64,000 nucleotides of DNA from Maribacter_C sp047345145 (GCF_047345145.1 NZ_JBLFER010000002.1:310001-374000); one strand, 5' to 3'. Positions 26,212 to 35,210 are shown, counted from the first letter of the stretch. Notes: generated by a model not told the origin, from the sequence alone. Translations and numbers: made by a program.

Positions 26212-28323
26212 ATGTCATCACAAAAATGCCTGTTTGTTGTATTGGTATTAATGATAGTGGGATGCCATACAGAAGAAGAAAAAAATACTTCCAAAAAAGA
26301 ATACAAAAGGTGGTCTTCCTATCTAGGTGGTTCAGGTCGCAGCCACTACTCCACCCTTTCTCAAATTACTCCTGAAAATGTTCAAAACTTGAAAGTTGCA
26401 TGGTCATATGAGGCTTCCGATTCTGGACAAATGCAAATGAACCCTATTGTCGTTGATTCTATTTTATACGGAGTTACCGCGGCATTACGAGTTGTTGCGC
26501 TAAATGCCGAAACTGGAAAAGAAATTTGGCAGTTTGGTGATTCCGTCAAGATCTGGCATTCGACTTCTCGGGGTGTTTCGTATTGGGAAAAAGGCAATCA
26601 TAAACGAATTCTATGTACAAGGGGTTCTAATCTTTTCGCCTTGGATGCCCTAACGGGGAAACCTATTCCTTCCTTTGGAGATAACGGAAAAGTCGATATG
26701 CGTTCAGGAATGCCAGAATCGGCTCAAAACAAGTTCGTGATTTCAAATACTCCGGGTGCGGTCTTCAAAGATATTATTGTTATGCCATTACGTTTATCAG
26801 AAGGTGCCGGCGCTCCTCCCGGAGACATTATCGCTTTCAATATCATTACAGGGAAAGTTGAATGGGTTTTTCATACCCTGCCAGAAAAAGGGGAAGAAGG
26901 TTCTGATACATGGAGCTCCGACCCAAGGCAAAGTCCCGTAGTTGGAGCTGCAAACAATTGGGCTGGAATGGCGGTCGATGAAGCAAATGAAATCATTTAT
27001 GTGCCAACTGGGTCAGCTGCGCCTGATTTTTATGGGGGTGACCGATTAGGAAGTAACCTATACGCCAATTGTCTTTTAGCCCTGGATGCAAACACTGGAA
27101 AACGTCTTTGGCACTTTCAATTTACGCATCACGATATTTGGGACCGTGACCCGCCAGCTCCACCAAATCTTTTAATGGTTGAGCGCAATGGGAAAAAGAT
27201 TCCTGCAGTTGCCCAAGTGACCAAACAAGGCCATGTGTATTTGTTTAATAGACTGACCGGCGAACCCTTATTTGATATTGTGGAAGTTCCTATGCCCGCC
27301 TCTTCCATCGAAGGAGAAAAAGCCTGGCCAACGCAACCGCTGCCTGTTAAACCAAAACCCTTTGCGCGACAGTCGCAAGATATGACCGAAGCGGATATTA
27401 GTCCTTTCGCAGAAAACAAAGAAGAACTGCTGGAAACTTTTAAGGCTTCTGACAAACGTCAATATGCGCCACCTGCATTAACGCCAAGTTTTTTACTTCC
27501 AGGATATGACGGTGCGGCCGAATGGGGAGGGGCCGCTGCAGACCCCGAGGACGGAATCATTTATATAAATTCCAATGAAATGGCTTGGAATCTTCAACTT
27601 GGTATTGCAGATGAAATTGCTGACAACACTCCAAAAGGGAGAGCCTCATATCAAAACTATTGTGCTAGTTGTCATCAAACCAATCGAGAAGGATTGGAAG
27701 CTAGCGGATTTCCTTCATTGCTAGATTTACAATTACGAAAAGACAAAAAAGAGGTTGCTGATATCATCGCCAATGGGAAAGGAATGATGACAGGTTTCCC
27801 TCAAATCGAAAAAGAGGAAATGGATGCTTTACTTAGGTTTTTATATGAAGAGGAAGTACAGCATAGTGTATCCGAAAAAGTTGATAAAACAACAGAAGAT
27901 ATAAGCTATAAACATACCGGATACAATAAATTTTTGGATAGTAATGGCCTTCCCGGTATCTCACCTCCTTGGGGCACAATGCACGCGATAAATTTGAACT
28001 CAGGGGAATATATTTGGTCCATTCCCTTTGGAGATACACCTCAATTGGGTGAAGCTGGAAAAGGTACTGGTACTGAAAACTATGGTGGTGCTGTAGTCAC
28101 TGAAAACGGACTCCTTTTTATCGGCGCAACTAAAGATGGTTATTTTAGGGTTTTTAACAAACATACGGGCGATTTACTCTGGGAATACAAACTGCCCGCA
28201 GCTGCTTTTGCAACACCCGCGATATACGAAGTTAATGGTAAACAATATCTCGCAATAGCCTGCGGCGGCGAAAAGTTGGGAACGGAAAAAGGAAATCAGA
28301 TTATTGCATTTTCATTGGAGTAG
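26212..28323 (+). CDS. PQQ-type quinoprotein dehydrogenase with internal cytochrome c domain (lipoprotein)
   Basis: A 703-residue lipoprotein (Cys18 in LMIVGC) of the eight-bladed quinoprotein glucose/alcohol dehydrogenase group. The opening SYLGGSGRSHYSTLSQI and blades such as ALNAETGKEIWQF, LALDANTGKRLWHFQ and RVFNKHTGDLLWEYKL are typical. A class I cytochrome c segment is built into the chain: CASCH binds haem at Cys484, Cys487 and His488, within YCASCHQTNREGLEASGFP. Electrons would pass from the sugar or alcohol through PQQ to haem and then to the respiratory chain. No pqqA, pqqC, pqqD or pqqE gene is in the window, so PQQ may come from elsewhere. A terminator-like hairpin follows. Confidence 0.93.
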   Translation: MSSQKCLFVVLVLMIVGCHTEEEKNTSKKEYKRWSSYLGGSGRSHYSTLSQITPENVQNLKVAWSYEASDSGQMQMNPIVVDSILYGVTAALRVVALNAETGKEIWQFGDSVKIWHSTSRGVSYWEKGNHKRILCTRGSNLFALDALTGKPIPSFGDNGKVDMRSGMPESAQNKFVISNTPGAVFKDIIVMPLRLSEGAGAPPGDIIAFNIITGKVEWVFHTLPEKGEEGSDTWSSDPRQSPVVGAANNWAGMAVDEANEIIYVPTGSAAPDFYGGDRLGSNLYANCLLALDANTGKRLWHFQFTHHDIWDRDPPAPPNLLMVERNGKKIPAVAQVTKQGHVYLFNRLTGEPLFDIVEVPMPASSIEGEKAWPTQPLPVKPKPFARQSQDMTEADISPFAENKEELLETFKASDKRQYAPPALTPSFLLPGYDGAAEWGGAAADPEDGIIYINSNEMAWNLQLGIADEIADNTPKGRASYQNYCASCHQTNREGLEASGFPSLLDLQLRKDKKEVADIIANGKGMMTGFPQIEKEEMDALLRFLYEEEVQHSVSEKVDKTTEDISYKHTGYNKFLDSNGLPGISPPWGTMHAINLNSGEYIWSIPFGDTPQLGEAGKGTGTENYGGAVVTENGLLFIGATKDGYFRVFNKHTGDLLWEYKLPAAAFATPAIYEVNGKQYLAIACGGEKLGTEKGNQIIAFSLE

Positions 28324-28365
28324 TTCACGCCAAACCAACAAAAATATTCGTAGTTTGCTCAATAA

Positions 28366-28400
28366 TATAGCGGCTTTTTTCCCGCTATAACCTTATTTTT
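28366..28400 (+). terminator. Rho-independent-type terminator after the quinoprotein gene
   Basis: An 8-bp perfect stem, TATAGCGG at 28366-28373 and CCGCTATA at 28382-28389, encloses an 8-nt loop, and a T-rich run (TTATTTTT) follows. It lies between the quinoprotein stop and the acyl-CoA synthetase start and probably separates the two transcripts. Confidence 0.55.
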
Positions 28401-28405
28401 AATTC

Positions 28406-29881
28406 ATGATAAAGTTAATCCAAAGAGCTTCTACTTTTAAAGAGAGAACAGCTTTGGTTTCTGGAGGTAATTCACTTTCTTATAAACAATTATTAGAAGC
28501 TTCGCAGAATGTAGCGGGTAATTTATTAGCTGATAAAACCGACCTGAATGAAGCGAGAATTACCTTTTTAGTACCTCCAACCAATGAATATACAGCTTTA
28601 CAGTGGGGTATCTGGAGGGCTGGCGGTATTGCGGTTCCACTTTGTGTGCTTCATCCGTTGCCTTCAATTCGATATGTTTTGGAGGATACACAAGCGGAAA
28701 TTGTAATCACTCATAAAGACTATATCGATTTTCTAAAGCCTCTAGAAAAAGAATTGGATATTTCTATACTTCCGTTGGAAGATTTCCTTGTAAAAAACAC
28801 ATCTTCATTGCCCAATATTCAACCGGAACGTAGGGCCATGATTCTCTATACCAGCGGAACTACAAGCAAGCCAAAAGGTGTTGTAACTACTCATGCTAAC
28901 ATTGAAGCACAGATTACTACTTTGGTAAATGCATGGGAATGGGAAGCGAATGACTATATTTTAAACATACTCCCGCTGCACCATGTTCATGGTATTATCA
29001 ATGTCATGAGTTGTGCCCTTTGGTCGGGGGCATGTTGCGAGTTTCTTCCCAAGTATGATGCGCATGAGGTTTGGAGCATTATAAAATCAGGTCGTCTTTC
29101 TTTATTTATGGCAGTGCCAACGATTTACTACAAGTTGATTTCCTATTGGGACAAAGCTCCATCCGAAGAACAAAAAGAACTTTCTGATGCTGCATCAAAA
29201 TTACGATTGATGGTTTCCGGTTCTGCAGCACTACCTGTTCCTGTTTTAGAAAAATGGCGTGAAATTTCAAGCCAAACCCTATTAGAACGTTATGGAATGA
29301 CAGAAATCGGCATGGGTCTATCCAATTCTTATCATGATGAACGAAGGCCTGGTCATGTTGGGCTTCCTTTGCCTGGTGTTCAAATGAGATTGGTAGATTC
29401 AGATAATAAAACCGTCGGTGAAAACGAGCCAGGGGAGTTTCAAATCAAAGGACCAAGTGTTTTTAAAGAATACTGGCAAAAAAAAGAAGCCACTAAAAAG
29501 GCCTTTACAAAAGATGGTTGGTTTATTACTGGGGATATTGCCGTTTTAAACAAAGGCTTTTACAAAATACTTGGGCGCGATAGTGTTGATATCATCAAAT
29601 CAGGAGGTTATAAAATTTCTGCCTTGGAGATTGAGGATGTTATGCGCAAACACCAAGATATAGCAGATTGCGCCGTGGTAGGATTACCCGATGAAGAATG
29701 GGGAGAAATTGTATCGGCTTGTATTGTTTCAGATGGCACGCCTGATTTTGATGAAATTTCGAATTGGCTAAAAAGACAATTGCCTAGTTATAAGATTCCT
29801 AGAAAATATATAATTCAGAAAGAGCTCCCTAGAAATGTTTTAGGGAAAGTGACTAAGAATGAGTTAAAGAAAATGTTTTGA
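28406..29881 (+). CDS. Acyl-CoA synthetase of the MatB/ACSF3 (malonyl-CoA synthetase) type
   Basis: A 491-residue cytosolic AMP-forming ligase of normal length. The adenylation motif YTSGTTSKPKGVV is present, together with YGMTEIG, GDIAVL and the A8 segment DSVDIIKSGGYKISALEIE, which matches MatB/ACSF3 closely. The catalytic Lys is in LPRNVLGKVTK. It would activate malonate or a short-chain acid with ATP and CoA. It is followed 51 bp later by a 39-residue membrane peptide and a sodium:solute symporter, suggesting uptake and activation of one carboxylate. No malonyl-CoA decarboxylase is nearby, so malonate itself is only a candidate. Confidence 0.9.
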   Translation: MIKLIQRASTFKERTALVSGGNSLSYKQLLEASQNVAGNLLADKTDLNEARITFLVPPTNEYTALQWGIWRAGGIAVPLCVLHPLPSIRYVLEDTQAEIVITHKDYIDFLKPLEKELDISILPLEDFLVKNTSSLPNIQPERRAMILYTSGTTSKPKGVVTTHANIEAQITTLVNAWEWEANDYILNILPLHHVHGIINVMSCALWSGACCEFLPKYDAHEVWSIIKSGRLSLFMAVPTIYYKLISYWDKAPSEEQKELSDAASKLRLMVSGSAALPVPVLEKWREISSQTLLERYGMTEIGMGLSNSYHDERRPGHVGLPLPGVQMRLVDSDNKTVGENEPGEFQIKGPSVFKEYWQKKEATKKAFTKDGWFITGDIAVLNKGFYKILGRDSVDIIKSGGYKISALEIEDVMRKHQDIADCAVVGLPDEEWGEIVSACIVSDGTPDFDEISNWLKRQLPSYKIPRKYIIQKELPRNVLGKVTKNELKKMF

Positions 29882-29932
29882 ATAGGGTTTCCCCTCAGAG
29901 AGAAACTGTTCTAAAAGAATTACTTTAGTAAC

Positions 29933-30052
29933 ATGGACGTTCTAACCCTTTTTCCATATATCGGAATACTGGTCTTAGTGTTTATCAATGCTCTTTTGGT
30001 GTTGAGAAGAGACATTCATGTTGATGAAAGCGAGCACGAACCAGAACATTAA
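29933..30052 (+). CDS. 39-residue membrane peptide, probable symporter accessory subunit
   Basis: A short gene that starts at the ATG at 29933 and reads MDVLTLFPYIGILVLVFINA, then a basic pair and an acidic, His-rich tail ending EHEPEH. It has one transmembrane helix. Its TAA stop overlaps the ATG of the symporter (TAATG at 30050-30054), the hallmark of translational coupling. Small partner peptides are known for several sodium:solute symporters. Too short for usual ORF callers, but the overlap and composition make it convincing. Confidence 0.75.
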   Translation: MDVLTLFPYIGILVLVFINALLVLRRDIHVDESEHEPEH

Positions 30053-31578
30053 TGGAGTATTTCCTTGAACACTATGTAACTCTAATACTTACAGCAATTT
30101 ATGTTGGAGGCTGCCTTTACATCGGTTGGTATTTCAAAAAGAAAGCTTCAAAGGGAGTTGAAGGGTACTACGTTGCGAAAAGAGAAATTCCCGGTTGGGT
30201 TATTTCATTGGCATTCTTTTCAACCTCAGCAAGTACAAATACCTATATCGGTCAAGCTGGAAAATCTTTTGAATATGGATTATCATGGGCTTGGATGGGT
30301 CTCATTTGGACTTTGTTCTGTATCATTTCATGGCAATTGTTGGGTCCAAGAATGCGATTTCAAAGCGCTCGATTAAAATCATTTACGATTCCTGATTACT
30401 TTCATTTACGCTATAAGAGCAACTTGGCAAAGAGTATTCGTGTGCTTTCTGCGATAATTATCCTTTTCGCAACGCTTTGGTATATGATTGGCATTGCCAA
30501 AGGCTGCGCTCATGTACTAACTTCTGTTTTAGATATTCCCTACGAATATGGAGCCTTCGCCATTATTGCGATAACCTGCGCCTACACGATTTGGGGTGGA
30601 ATGTATAGTGTTCTCTGGACAGATGCTGTTCAAGGAATTATCATGTTTGGTGTTGCCATCTTAATGTTGGCCATTCCCTTTATGTATGTTGGCGGAGTGG
30701 ATAATCTAATGGAAACCATTGCAAATACTGAACATTTGACAAAAGCAGGAGAGCCTATGAAATCAGGCTTGGTCACTTTCGGAGAGTTAGTTTCTTTTCT
30801 TTACATTCTCGGGATAGGCTTGGCAATTGGCATGAAACAGATTTCTGAACCTAAAAACCTAATTCGTTTCTACTCCATCAACAACGCTAAAAGCATGCGT
30901 TTTGCTATGATTTGGACACCTGTTTTTCTTGGGATATCACTTGTTTGTGTAATGGGTCTCGGCGCCTTAGTACATGGAATGGCATCTCCTGACGAGGCAT
31001 CTTACCTCATCAACCATACAGATGAAGTAGTTGGTTTTATGCTTGATAAATTCGACAATAAATTTGTTAGTGGTATATGTGTTGCTGGTCTTTTTGCTGC
31101 GGGTATGTCTTCATTGGCATCTGTTATCATTATCATCGGAACAGCTTTCGTCAAAGATATTTGGCACGTAGCCAAACCTATGCCTGAGAATAAAATTATA
31201 CCCCGAACAAAGTGGTTTATGGCACTTTACTGCATAATAGTTTTTGTAATGACTCTCTACCCTATGGCCGGCATTGTAGAATTAACTGCTTTCGCAGGAG
31301 CAGTCTTTGCTGCAAGCTTCTTTCCTGCAATTTTTGGAGGACTTTACCTAAAATGGGGCACAGATGCTGGGGCTATGGCTTCTATGGTTATGGGAATGGT
31401 CGTAAATATCGTCTGGAGAGTTGCCTTTCGTTTTGAATATGAGGTTTTGAAAGATATCCATGAGATTTTACCTGCGTTTTTAATTTCAATGCTTACTTAT
31501 GTAGTTGTAAGTTTAATGACCAAAAAGCGAGCGCCAAATGCTAAACATTTAGAAATTGTTTTTGGAAGGACTCCCTAA
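30052..31578 (+). CDS. Sodium:solute symporter (SSS family)
   Basis: A 508-residue inner-membrane transporter with about 13 helices. The early segment SLAFFSTSASTNTYIGQAGK and the GYYVAKREIPGW region are typical of the LeuT-fold SSS family. It would use the Na+ gradient to import a carboxylate, sugar or amino acid. The start overlaps the stop of a 39-residue membrane peptide by one base, and the acyl-CoA synthetase upstream hints at an organic acid substrate. Confidence 0.93.
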   Translation: MEYFLEHYVTLILTAIYVGGCLYIGWYFKKKASKGVEGYYVAKREIPGWVISLAFFSTSASTNTYIGQAGKSFEYGLSWAWMGLIWTLFCIISWQLLGPRMRFQSARLKSFTIPDYFHLRYKSNLAKSIRVLSAIIILFATLWYMIGIAKGCAHVLTSVLDIPYEYGAFAIIAITCAYTIWGGMYSVLWTDAVQGIIMFGVAILMLAIPFMYVGGVDNLMETIANTEHLTKAGEPMKSGLVTFGELVSFLYILGIGLAIGMKQISEPKNLIRFYSINNAKSMRFAMIWTPVFLGISLVCVMGLGALVHGMASPDEASYLINHTDEVVGFMLDKFDNKFVSGICVAGLFAAGMSSLASVIIIIGTAFVKDIWHVAKPMPENKIIPRTKWFMALYCIIVFVMTLYPMAGIVELTAFAGAVFAASFFPAIFGGLYLKWGTDAGAMASMVMGMVVNIVWRVAFRFEYEVLKDIHEILPAFLISMLTYVVVSLMTKKRAPNAKHLEIVFGRTP

Positions 31579-31616
31579 AATTCTTGTGAATTGTTGAGCT
31601 GAAAGTAGCTTGTTGT

Positions 31617-32801
31617 CTATTTGAATACTGGAGTCTGCTTCAAATTAATCAAATCTTTGTCCTCCTCTTTTAAAATACGTTTTGAGCGCAAATAGCGACT
31701 CAGATTGTATTCGTCGAAATTCTCAGCATTTCTATCTATACTGCTTATTCGAACCATGTTCGACGCATGAATAAATTCATTATTGCCAATCCACATCCCT
31801 ACATGAACTACTTTTTCTTTAGTGGAATCTGTTGCTTTTCTGCCGAAGAATAGTAAATCTCCTTTTTTAAGGTTCTCAAAACTTCGATTTTCATCGATTT
31901 GCTTTCCGGTATGGACTTGTTGCGAAGCGTCTCTGGGTATGACCATTCCGTTTAGAAAATAAATCGTTTTGGTAAATCCACTACAATCAACCCCTTTTGT
32001 TGAGGTGCCTCCCCATAAATATGGGACTCCCATAAGTTTCTTAGAAGTCGCTACCAAATTATCTTCATTAGGTTTCATGGCCTCAATCCAACCGAAATAG
32101 CTTTCAGCTTCATTGGTTCGAATCAGCGCTATTCGCCCATCAGGAAAGGCTACTACAAAATGTTTGTCCATTAGCTTTACCAATTCAAGCACGTCACCCG
32201 CCACTAAGTCAGAAACGATGTTTTTTTCAGTAACATCATCATAGGCATGTCCATACGTTTTGGTGTAAATAATTTTATCTCCTTTTTTCCACTCGGTGAA
32301 ACGATTCTTGTCCATTATAGTAATTCCTCCGTTATCTACCCAAGACAGATATTTATCAGGGGTTTGGATGTAAAACCAATCACCTTCCCTTTTTAAAACT
32401 TTTACAGGTGTGCCCAGAGTCGCCTGAGTCGCTAGCTCGGCGGAATGTTTCGGATTACTGCGCAAATTCGCCACAGATATATTAATAACCGCATTTGTTT
32501 TTCCTTGAAGCGCTGATGAAGGAAGTAATTGAATGCTATCGGTAAAAGTGACGTCTTCAGCGTTTAATCTTTGCATTAAAGCGTTCACGGCATCCGGAAG
32601 GTTACTTTCTCCCTTCAAAACAATGGCGTCGCCTTCTTGTGCCGCTAAAACATCGAAAAGCGCCACACGTTTATCTGGAGCGAATTCCTTTTTTATTTCC
32701 TGAATTTCAGATGTAAATAACCTTTCTTCTTTTGATATCTCAGTACAAGATGATATCATTAAGAGTCCAATTGCAATTCGTAGTAGGTTTCTCTGTTTCA
32801 T
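31617..32801 (-). CDS. NlpC/P60 peptidoglycan hydrolase with SH3-like domains (lipoprotein)
   Basis: A 394-residue lipoprotein from the ATG at 32801 (MKQRNLLRIAIGLLMISSC). An upstream in-frame codon at 32810 is less likely. A bacterial SH3 domain lies in the middle (SVANLRSNPKHSAELATQAT, VKVLKREGDWFYIQTPDKYL). The C-terminal NlpC/P60 domain has its catalytic Cys in GVDCSGF and His in VVHVGMWIGNNEF. It would cut stem peptides (gamma-D-Glu to diamino acid bonds) in the periplasm. It is convergent to the symporter and divergent from the GH5 gene. Confidence 0.92.
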   Translation of the reverse strand: MKQRNLLRIAIGLLMISSCTEISKEERLFTSEIQEIKKEFAPDKRVALFDVLAAQEGDAIVLKGESNLPDAVNALMQRLNAEDVTFTDSIQLLPSSALQGKTNAVINISVANLRSNPKHSAELATQATLGTPVKVLKREGDWFYIQTPDKYLSWVDNGGITIMDKNRFTEWKKGDKIIYTKTYGHAYDDVTEKNIVSDLVAGDVLELVKLMDKHFVVAFPDGRIALIRTNEAESYFGWIEAMKPNEDNLVATSKKLMGVPYLWGGTSTKGVDCSGFTKTIYFLNGMVIPRDASQQVHTGKQIDENRSFENLKKGDLLFFGRKATDSTKEKVVHVGMWIGNNEFIHASNMVRISSIDRNAENFDEYNLSRYLRSKRILKEEDKDLINLKQTPVFK

Positions 32802-32810
32802 GATTCTCAA

Positions 32811-33109
32811 TGGTCTGATTTCTTTTGGAAAATTACTCCTTTTTTGGCGTTTTTAGTTCTATTTGCGAAATGCAATGACCCATTTTAACAAACTAGATGG
32901 TTTAAAGTTTATATAACGTCAAATAAAAACCTTTTCAAATTAGGGTGTTCATCGATAAAACCTTTGTTTTAGTAGGCTTTTGCCCTAATAGTTCAAATAG
33001 TTTACATCTTGATAACAAACCGTTTGGTCGGTTCTTTCCAAATGACTCATTTTACCTAAATGCGTCTAAAGCCTTAGCTAATTCCGTATATTTAAGAAAA
33101 GTTCCTGCT
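32811..33109. other. Divergent intergenic region between the NlpC/P60 and GH5 genes
   Basis: About 300 AT-rich base pairs should carry promoters for both flanking genes. The frame of the GH5 gene is open back to 32945, but that extension does not look like protein and would precede a perfect signal peptide. I found no exact TAnnTTTG box or clear inverted repeat here. Confidence 0.4.
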
Positions 33110-34771
33110 ATGAAATTTTCGCTATTAGTTCCTTTTTTATTTTTGTTTTTTATTTCCTGTGGAAGTGATGATGCTCCACTTCCGGGTACACCTCCAGACC
33201 CAGTTTCAGAGGAGCCCAGTGAACCTACAGAAGAAAGTACCGTAAATAATTTATTGCAGTTAAATGGCACGCAGTTGGTAGATGCCGACCAAAACCCCAT
33301 TTACTTGCAAGGAGTAGCCTTTAATAACTTTATTTGGTTTGATAACATTGAGCCACATCATTCTGAAATTGATTACCAACGTGTTTCTGAAATGGGTATG
33401 AACGCCATTCGTTTTTACATGAACTACCGCTATTTTGAAGATGATAGCAATCCGTATACCTACAAACAATCGGGTTGGGATTGGCTGGACCAAAATATAG
33501 CATGGGCTAAAAAACACGATATTTATCTAGTTTTAAATATGCATGCCCCACAAGGGGGATATCAATCACAAGGTGAGGGAGATGCCCTTTGGGATGACAT
33601 CGAGAATCAAAATCGCTTGGCAGCACTTTGGAAAGCCATTGCAGAACGCTACAAAGATGAGGTTCAAATCGCCGGTTTTGGACCTGTTAATGAACCAGTG
33701 CCTTCACAATCAATGAGTCAATGGGATGCCCTAGCACAACGATTAATCAACGAAATTCGTGAGGTCAACAAAAATCACCTACTTTTTATAGAGCAAGCGA
33801 TTTATGTGCAAGGTAATTTTACCAAAGACGAAAATTTCAACTTTCCGTCGGTAACCGGTGAGAACTTAGTCTATGAGTTTCACGGGTACGAACCCTTTTT
33901 CTATTCCCATCAACTTTTGGAATTTGCTCGATTGGGTGATGGAGGAAAATATCCCGATGAAAATCTTATTGAAGTTGATAACTCTGAATGGTATACCGCC
34001 ACTTTTGATAATCCGAGTTTGCCAACAGGAAATACAGACTGGACTTTCTTTGAAGGTATACAATATACCATTACAGATACTGAAATTGCACTAGGCATTC
34101 CTGCATTGGTAGCGGCAGAAGTAGAAGGCCGGGTTTATTTTGATGATATTGTTGTCAAGGAATTTGATACAGATGGCACCTTTGTTCGGGATATCTTCAA
34201 CGCCAATCTCAATAGTTTGGATGGTTGGAATTTTTGGAGTCAAAATGGTTCAGGAAATAATGGTCTATCAACGTCTGAAGGACACAACGATTTGCAAAGT
34301 CTTTTTATTGATGGTACTACAGGAGATAGCAATATGAGTTTTTCGGAAGGTCAATTTGAAATCAAACAAGGCTATTCCTACCAAATCAGCGGCTGGATGA
34401 AAGGTGAAAACATAACCGGGGAAGATGGCGGAAAAATACGTTTAGATTTTTACAAAGTAGATGGCCCATTACTCAAACGCAACAAAGCCTTTTTAGAAAA
34501 TTACTTGGGCAGTATTGCCGAATGGGCCGAAGCACGAAATGCAGTACTATATATGGGCGAATTTGGTGCTGGTACACCCTGTTTTGAAAACGACAAGGGC
34601 GGTTTGATTTGGGTAGCTGATATGGTCGATATTCTTAAGACTAATAACATTCATTTTACCTATCACGCTTACCATGAAGATGCCTTTGGTTTGTATTTGG
34701 GTGGCGGATTGCCTGACCCTAATAATGTCAATCAGCCTTTGATAGACTGGTTTACGTCTAATTTGAATTAA
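33110..34771 (+). CDS. GH5-family glycoside hydrolase (endoglucanase/mannanase-like lipoprotein) with internal carbohydrate-binding-like domain
   Basis: A 553-residue lipoprotein from the ATG at 33110 (MKFSLLVPFLFLFFISC), followed by a Pro/Glu/Ser linker. The GH5 (beta/alpha)8 barrel is clear: MGMNAIRFYMNY, the acid/base Glu195 in GPVNEP, HGY in the next strand, and the nucleophile Glu484 in YMGEFGAG. The two glutamates are 289 residues apart, much more than usual. Between them lies a beta-rich stretch (about residues 270-450) with YFDDIVVKEF and SYQISGWMKGE, like a jelly-roll carbohydrate-binding module. It should cut a beta-glucan or mannan at the cell surface. The next gene is the ArsR-like repressor. 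Confidence 0.9.
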   Translation: MKFSLLVPFLFLFFISCGSDDAPLPGTPPDPVSEEPSEPTEESTVNNLLQLNGTQLVDADQNPIYLQGVAFNNFIWFDNIEPHHSEIDYQRVSEMGMNAIRFYMNYRYFEDDSNPYTYKQSGWDWLDQNIAWAKKHDIYLVLNMHAPQGGYQSQGEGDALWDDIENQNRLAALWKAIAERYKDEVQIAGFGPVNEPVPSQSMSQWDALAQRLINEIREVNKNHLLFIEQAIYVQGNFTKDENFNFPSVTGENLVYEFHGYEPFFYSHQLLEFARLGDGGKYPDENLIEVDNSEWYTATFDNPSLPTGNTDWTFFEGIQYTITDTEIALGIPALVAAEVEGRVYFDDIVVKEFDTDGTFVRDIFNANLNSLDGWNFWSQNGSGNNGLSTSEGHNDLQSLFIDGTTGDSNMSFSEGQFEIKQGYSYQISGWMKGENITGEDGGKIRLDFYKVDGPLLKRNKAFLENYLGSIAEWAEARNAVLYMGEFGAGTPCFENDKGGLIWVADMVDILKTNNIHFTYHAYHEDAFGLYLGGGLPDPNNVNQPLIDWFTSNLN

Positions 34772-34814
34772 AAAATACCCTACTCCATTGTATTAAATTC
34801 ACAGATTCACTTCT

Positions 34815-34838
34815 ATATATCGAGAATTATCGATATAT
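34815..34838. promoter_or_regulatory. Operator-like palindrome upstream of the ArsR-like gene
   Basis: A 24-bp dyad with one mismatched pair: perfect 9-bp arms ATATATCGA (34815-34823) and TCGATATAT (34830-34838) around GAATTA. It ends 7 bp before the repressor ATG at 34846, a position suited to autorepression. A related half-site (AnATCnA) recurs in the dyad before the SDR gene. Confidence 0.6.
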
Positions 34839-34845
34839 TGGTTGC

Positions 34846-35148
34846 ATGGACTTAAAACTAGCCACCGAAATAGGCAAATGTTTATCGAACAATCCAAGAC
34901 TTCAAATCTTGGAATGGCTAAAAGAACCCGAAAAGAATTTCCCGCCTCATGAAACACTAAAGCATTTTAATGATGGCGTCTGCGTCACCTATATTCAAGA
35001 AAAAGCGGGTCTTTCTCAGTCTACTATTTCCACTTACTTAACTAACATGGAAAAGTGTGGATTACTGATCATGACCAGGCATGGAAAATGGTCTTACTTT
35101 AAACGCAATGAAGAATTACTGCGGCAATATGCCGAGTTTCTTCTTTAA
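34846..35148 (+). CDS. ArsR-like winged-helix transcriptional repressor
   Basis: A 100-residue DNA-binding protein. The winged helix is clear: NPRLQILEWL, then YIQEKAGLSQSTISTYLTNM as the recognition helix-turn-helix, and a wing LLIMTRHGKWSYFKRNEE. The cysteine pairs of metal sensors are not present as a set (single Cys in KCLSNN, GVCVT, KCGLL), so the signal may be organic. It is flanked by two operator-like dyads and followed by three metabolic genes on the same strand, which it probably controls. Confidence 0.85.
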   Translation: MDLKLATEIGKCLSNNPRLQILEWLKEPEKNFPPHETLKHFNDGVCVTYIQEKAGLSQSTISTYLTNMEKCGLLIMTRHGKWSYFKRNEELLRQYAEFLL

Positions 35149-35164
35149 AAAAAATTAAATACAA

Positions 35165-35184
35165 ACATCTACATATTTAGATAT
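35165..35184. promoter_or_regulatory. Second operator-like dyad, upstream of the SDR gene
   Basis: An imperfect 20-bp dyad in which ATCTA (35167-35171) pairs with TAGAT (35178-35182). It lies 26 bp before the SDR start. Its half-site shares AnATCnA with the palindrome at 34815-34838, so the same repressor may bind both and control the oxidoreductase/aminotransferase genes. Confidence 0.4.
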
Positions 35185-35210
35185 AACAATTTAACTTAAA
35201 CCTATAAAGA

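Noticed and set aside
32945..33109. N-terminal extension of the GH5 frame
   Set aside because: The 55 extra residues do not look like protein and precede a perfect lipoprotein signal that starts at the ATG at 33110.
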